NCBI GenBank assembly: GCA_013178155.1
Contig: JABLXH010000023.1
Location: forward strand, 1 to 54,799
Direction: 5' to 3'
Length of the DNA stretch: 54,799 nt
DNA from: Armatimonadota bacterium
GTDB lineage: Bacteria > Armatimonadota > Zipacnadia > Zipacnadales > UBA11051
The notes beneath the pieces were generated by a model. That model was not told where the DNA came from and searched no databases. It saw only the letters and a list, made by a program, of their open reading frames with translations. Both the position numbers and the translations under genes were made by a program. Positions 52,501 to 54,799 of the stretch are shown here, piece after piece. The first letter of the stretch is position 1, and each line of letters opens with the position of its first letter.

Positions 52501-53330
52501 GGGCCATGGCCCCAGGTCGGCCTGTGATGTGGGCCGAGTTCGGCTGGGCGCCTTACGGACCGGAAGCGTGGGACATCTCTCCCGACTGGCAGCAGAACGT
52601 CGCTGCGTACTACAATCGCTTCTACCGCATGGCCTACCAGTCCGGCGCCAATGGTACCGTCTGCTGGTGGTACCCGGGCGGCTTCCGATATGGTGAGAAC
52701 TCCGACTACGGTATCATCAACCCGGACGGCACCTGGCGGCCAGTCAGTAAGGTTATCAGCGATTGGGCCGAAGGGATGACCCGTCCCTGGGAGCCCGCGC
52801 CGGTAGACGAATGGTTGGTCATAGACCGGGACGCCTCGGTCAAGGGAATCGTGGGCTGCTACGAGGCGGTGAAGGAGCGCTACTGGGCCCTTATCGAAGC
52901 AGGCAAGAACCCGGGCCTGCGCACCGACGGGCACGGCCTGACGTCGGCCACGGCGCCGCGGGTGGCCGTGGGCAACACGCCCTACCGGCCCGGACGCAAC
53001 CCGCACAAGTACCTGAACGCCGAGATCGACTCGGCGATGGTCATCACCGCGCCGGACGGGTCACGGCGGCTGCGAGTGGTGGTGGGCAACACCGGGGAGG
53101 CGAAATGGCTGGCGCGAGCGGGAGAAGGGCAGGTGAGCGTCCGCGTCAGCGACGGAAATGGAATCTGGACGCAGCCGCTGGCGGCAGACGTCCCCTTCAT
53201 GGGTACGGGCATCGTCGAGGTGCCGCTGCCATCGGGACTGCCGGTCGGCGCGGAACTGAGCGTGCAAATGCACGCTGACCCGGACATCGTGTTCGGGGAG
53301 AGAGTGACCGTACGGCTACACGCCGACTAG
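49587..53330 (+). CDS. exported large clan GH-A glycosidase-like protein
   Basis: 1247 residues with a signal peptide (MSPWYLRPALVLWTLTLGAVGLA). Beta-rich N-domains occupy roughly residues 25-130 and 265-440 (the latter like a carbohydrate-binding jelly roll, VLFDFESGGAYGWDYTG), with a Rossmann-like segment between. A GH2/GH5-type barrel begins near residue 695 (MLHGRPWRAHGVNYMP). Glu822 in YDLAWEPTFGD fits the acid/base and Glu984 in VMWAEFGWAPYG the nucleophile. A C-terminal beta domain follows. Starts 6 bases after the membrane gene, so it belongs to the GH84-DUF6785 transcription unit. Substrate unknown. Confidence 0.75.
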   Translation: MSPWYLRPALVLWTLTLGAVGLAAEKVTVQLGDVPVTVVEGQPLPLTVAYEIAPELGEVTLHVEMKSPRHSIVLASQTARVRGRGETQISIPAPLRSQESEVLYAVWFGEVWTESLVPIQFTDTVAVITEADAATLAVQERDGERWRATMQERVANGGALGVLDDDLPGFDRALAGRVAARMEAGGLPTVRLSADDVCNPYILNRNNVHTLVLPTAAVYPLAGVRALERFLAEGGSVIALGTPAFRELVRDVGGKWRTEAQLREALAQVKPERVLFDFESGGAYGWDYTGGPGQPATWGVVAGGADGTKHALHVAIPRFESWNAVIAPELSAPPSPEQNLTCFWARGGPDTTQLAVEWVERDGSRWIATARLSSEWRHYALLPHEFRYWHDNPSQGRGGPADQLQVANAVKLSFGLAMTHTPLPVGRHEFWVDEVGLTRSPFGPLTSGDAPSFAPIEGLTPEYKFHRVTNALSLAVSDKQCLLPPAKLPVPAGLMAHHPRPQGTGYGKERKWRFIPLMEARDKHGVVCGIPACLIVNKEGRLRHAMVASFALPPAAYDDRVLDLVVATARRMRDGVFLFEGGAQYYAYFEGEAVRLGAEVVDLRGPGTTGDTRHNYHSVGFEVRDSNGRQVFAEVVPVADGRAETTWTPGAFGDEAYRVTCTLRDAQQQLVDSLSHPLVVWRPTEQPEYMTVENGQFMLHGRPWRAHGVNYMPASGIGIEDGPYFEYWIGKQAYDPEVIDRDLRRVKAMGMNMVSVFCYYESLGSRNLLDILWRCRRLGLMVNLSLRPGTPLDFRWEEMKGLIEEYRLAQNDTVFAYDLAWEPTFGDRSSQRRWDAEWERWIIARYGSLANAEADWGVPVPREEGRVAGPSNEQLSTEGPHRVMVCAYRRFLDDLLAKYHQIARDLVRSIDPRHLISFRMSIAGDPTVNPAWIGYDFRGLARSVDIMEPEGYGRIGDWERVKPGRFTADYSRAMAPGRPVMWAEFGWAPYGPEAWDISPDWQQNVAAYYNRFYRMAYQSGANGTVCWWYPGGFRYGENSDYGIINPDGTWRPVSKVISDWAEGMTRPWEPAPVDEWLVIDRDASVKGIVGCYEAVKERYWALIEAGKNPGLRTDGHGLTSATAPRVAVGNTPYRPGRNPHKYLNAEIDSAMVITAPDGSRRLRVVVGNTGEAKWLARAGEGQVSVRVSDGNGIWTQPLAADVPFMGTGIVEVPLPSGLPVGAELSVQMHADPDIVFGERVTVRLHAD

Positions 53331-53606
53331 GGCTGGGTCCTGGCCTGACGGACACTGGCCTCCTGCAGCCACCTGCAGTGCCCATCGGCAGGCCCTGCGC
53401 TTTGGCCGCCTTTGTACGGTGGGCCCGCCGAAGCGCCCCGCACTTCGGGCACTTGGCCATCCCGGTCACTCCCATCGGCAGTGTCGAATTCCTGCCAGCG
53501 TTCGCTCTTTCGCAGTTCAGGCAACGACGCCCTTGCCCCCAGGGATGTCATGCGCGCACCCGCTATCAAAGACCGGAAGCGACGACGCTATACAGGTAAT
53601 GAACGC
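53331..53606. other. 276-base intergenic region
   Basis: No supported gene. A minus-strand frame would encode two CxxC motifs (CLNC, CPKC) spaced like a zinc ribbon, but it lacks a start codon. No promoter hexamers stand out. Confidence 0.45.
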
Positions 53607-54799
53607 ATGAAAACCATCGCGATGGTAGGGACGGGGTTCGTGGGGTTGCTGCTGACGGTGTCTGCGGCGGCCAAGCCCTCGCCGACGACCAACTGCAAGC
53701 TGTGGGCGCGGGGATCGGAAGGCTACCTGTGCGCGGGCGCGGCCACGCCGCTGTGGCTGACGCTGCCGCCCCCGGCCTTCGAAACCGGTCAAAGACCGGT
53801 GCTGCAGGTGCGGCTCGACCAGCGGGTGCGAATCGTGAGTGTGGGTGAATCGCCCAGCCGCTTCATCCAGCCGTGGTCGCTGATCGTGCCGGAGCGCGTG
53901 GAGCGCGGCCATCGGGAGCCGGAGGGGACGCGCACGTGGCGACTCATTCTCCCGGCGCAAGTAAAGGAGCACACCATCGGGGAGGGCCCGCGACTGGCGC
54001 TGCTCTGCCGCCCAGCGGCGAACATGGGGCCGGGGGTGACTCTGGCAACGCTGCGACTGAGTTCCGGCGACAAGGTCTGGGAGCCAGTGAAGCTCGCCCT
54101 GAACGTGCTGCCGCCACTGCATGGCCAGGCGCCACGCCGCATCCGTATCGGCGCCTTCACCTACCTGGGCTACACCAACCCGACCTACGAAGCCCGGATC
54201 ACCGAGACCGCGCTGGCGGCCGGGATGAACGACCTGCTGACCATGCGCGAGGAGGCCATCAGCACGCCCACGTTGCTGGACATCTTTCGCCACCGAGGCG
54301 GGCGCATCGGCACGGTCTACGGCTGGGCTGACCGCCAGGCCATCGCTGAGCGCTTCCCGGAGGCCAGGCGACTGGATGCGAGCGGGCAACCCATTCCGCA
54401 GCGCATCTGCTACTGCTGGGCCTTCGCTCACCGGGAAGAGGTCATCAGTGCCCTGACCGACCTGCTCCGCGGCCATTTGCAGCGACGTCCCTATGGCGTC
54501 ATCATCAACGACACCGAGGAACCGGCCTTCGCCGACGGGAAGGTCCACGGTGATCTGTACTCACCGCTGACCCTGCAACGGTTCCGGGAGCGGGCGGGGA
54601 TACCGGCCGGGGTGGAGCTGTCGCCGGAGGTAATTGCCGAGCGCTATGCTCAGGAATGGGTGGATTTCCGTTGCTGGGAGAGCACCGAGTGGGCCGGGCT
54701 GTTGCGCGAGGCCATCAAACGCGTAGACCCGAACCTGGTCTACGGCTACTACAGCGGCTACCACAACGCGGAAGCGAAGGCCGACCGTACCGGGCAGCC
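53607..54799 (+). CDS. exported hydrolase-like protein, 3' end missing
   Basis: 397 residues are visible before the window ends. It starts at ATG 53607 with MKTIAMVGTGFVGLLLTVSAAA, a signal peptide. A beta-rich N-domain (to about residue 175) precedes a TIM-barrel-like region: IGAFTYLGYTNPTYE, GTVYGWADRQAIAE, then RPYGVIINDTEEPAFAD, where acidic residues at a strand end could be catalytic, and YGYYSGYHN near the edge. Similar in style to the other exported barrels in the window, but no family is assigned. No strong ribosome-binding site is visible before the ATG (CAGGTAAT lies 14-21 bases upstream), so the start rests on the signal peptide. Confidence 0.6.
   Translation, partial: MKTIAMVGTGFVGLLLTVSAAAKPSPTTNCKLWARGSEGYLCAGAATPLWLTLPPPAFETGQRPVLQVRLDQRVRIVSVGESPSRFIQPWSLIVPERVERGHREPEGTRTWRLILPAQVKEHTIGEGPRLALLCRPAANMGPGVTLATLRLSSGDKVWEPVKLALNVLPPLHGQAPRRIRIGAFTYLGYTNPTYEARITETALAAGMNDLLTMREEAISTPTLLDIFRHRGGRIGTVYGWADRQAIAERFPEARRLDASGQPIPQRICYCWAFAHREEVISALTDLLRGHLQRRPYGVIINDTEEPAFADGKVHGDLYSPLTLQRFRERAGIPAGVELSPEVIAERYAQEWVDFRCWESTEWAGLLREAIKRVDPNLVYGYYSGYHNAEAKADRTGQ

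Noticed and set aside
53331-53606. minus-strand zinc-ribbon-like peptide (CLNC...CPKC)
   Set aside because: The frame has a stop just upstream of the first CxxC and no start codon between, so no translatable gene can be supported.

Overview
The window is 54.8 kb of GC-rich bacterial chromosome from an organism I cannot name with certainty. The gene set suggests a free-living saccharolytic bacterium, possibly Armatimonadota or a neighbouring phylum: a group III (archaeal-like) chaperonin in the hrcA operon, two large multi-pass proteins of the DUF6785 type, a copper-amine-oxidase-like domain protein, and many exported TIM-barrel hydrolases. Near-consensus primary-sigma promoters (TTGACA/TATAAT, 16-17 bp spacers) can be read upstream of several genes, and TAG, TGA and TAA all serve as stops, so the genetic code is standard. 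I saw no tRNA, rRNA, CRISPR array, insertion sequence or prophage.

Layout: (1) 1-2984: end of an M24 aminopeptidase, then dapB and asd, closed by a terminator. (2) 3054-9685: a CUT2 (ribose-type) sugar ABC transporter followed by an exported glycosidase-like protein. (3) 9736-16670, minus strand: a CUT1 transporter (binding protein and two permeases, no ATPase) led by an exported TIM-barrel protein and a Tat-exported protein, both with phage-tail-like modules, plus a small TIGR04076 protein. (4) 17071-20435: gap, pgk and tpiA; GAPDH and TPI carry unusual insertions. (5) 20565-25989: a MarR regulator, an AAC(3)-like/TIM-barrel fusion, a cytidylate-kinase-like protein, a D-aminoacylase and a DUF72 protein, the last three overlapping. 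(6) 26008-29353, minus strand: hrcA, group III chaperonin and grpE, without dnaK or dnaJ. (7) 29444-33797: purA with an attenuator-like leader, then rpsO and pnp. (8) 33863-40482: two exported glycosidase-like proteins (minus), a sugar isomerase/epimerase-like protein and an acyl-CoA synthetase. (9) 40582-42374, minus strand: two adjacent decayed genes for exported proteins. (10) 42452-54799: two DUF6785-type membrane proteins, a uroporphyrinogen-decarboxylase-like protein, a GH84 enzyme translationally coupled to the second membrane protein, and two more exported glycosidase-like proteins, the last cut by the window end.

How it fits together: the exported hydrolases and two ABC importers point to breakdown and uptake of complex glycans, and the triose genes to glycolysis. 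The strongest candidates for new biology are the GH84-DUF6785 pair with its uroporphyrinogen-decarboxylase-like neighbour, the hrcA-chaperonin-grpE operon with no visible CIRCE element, the purA leader, the cysteine-rich loop in GAPDH, and the phage-like modules in the CUT1 operon.
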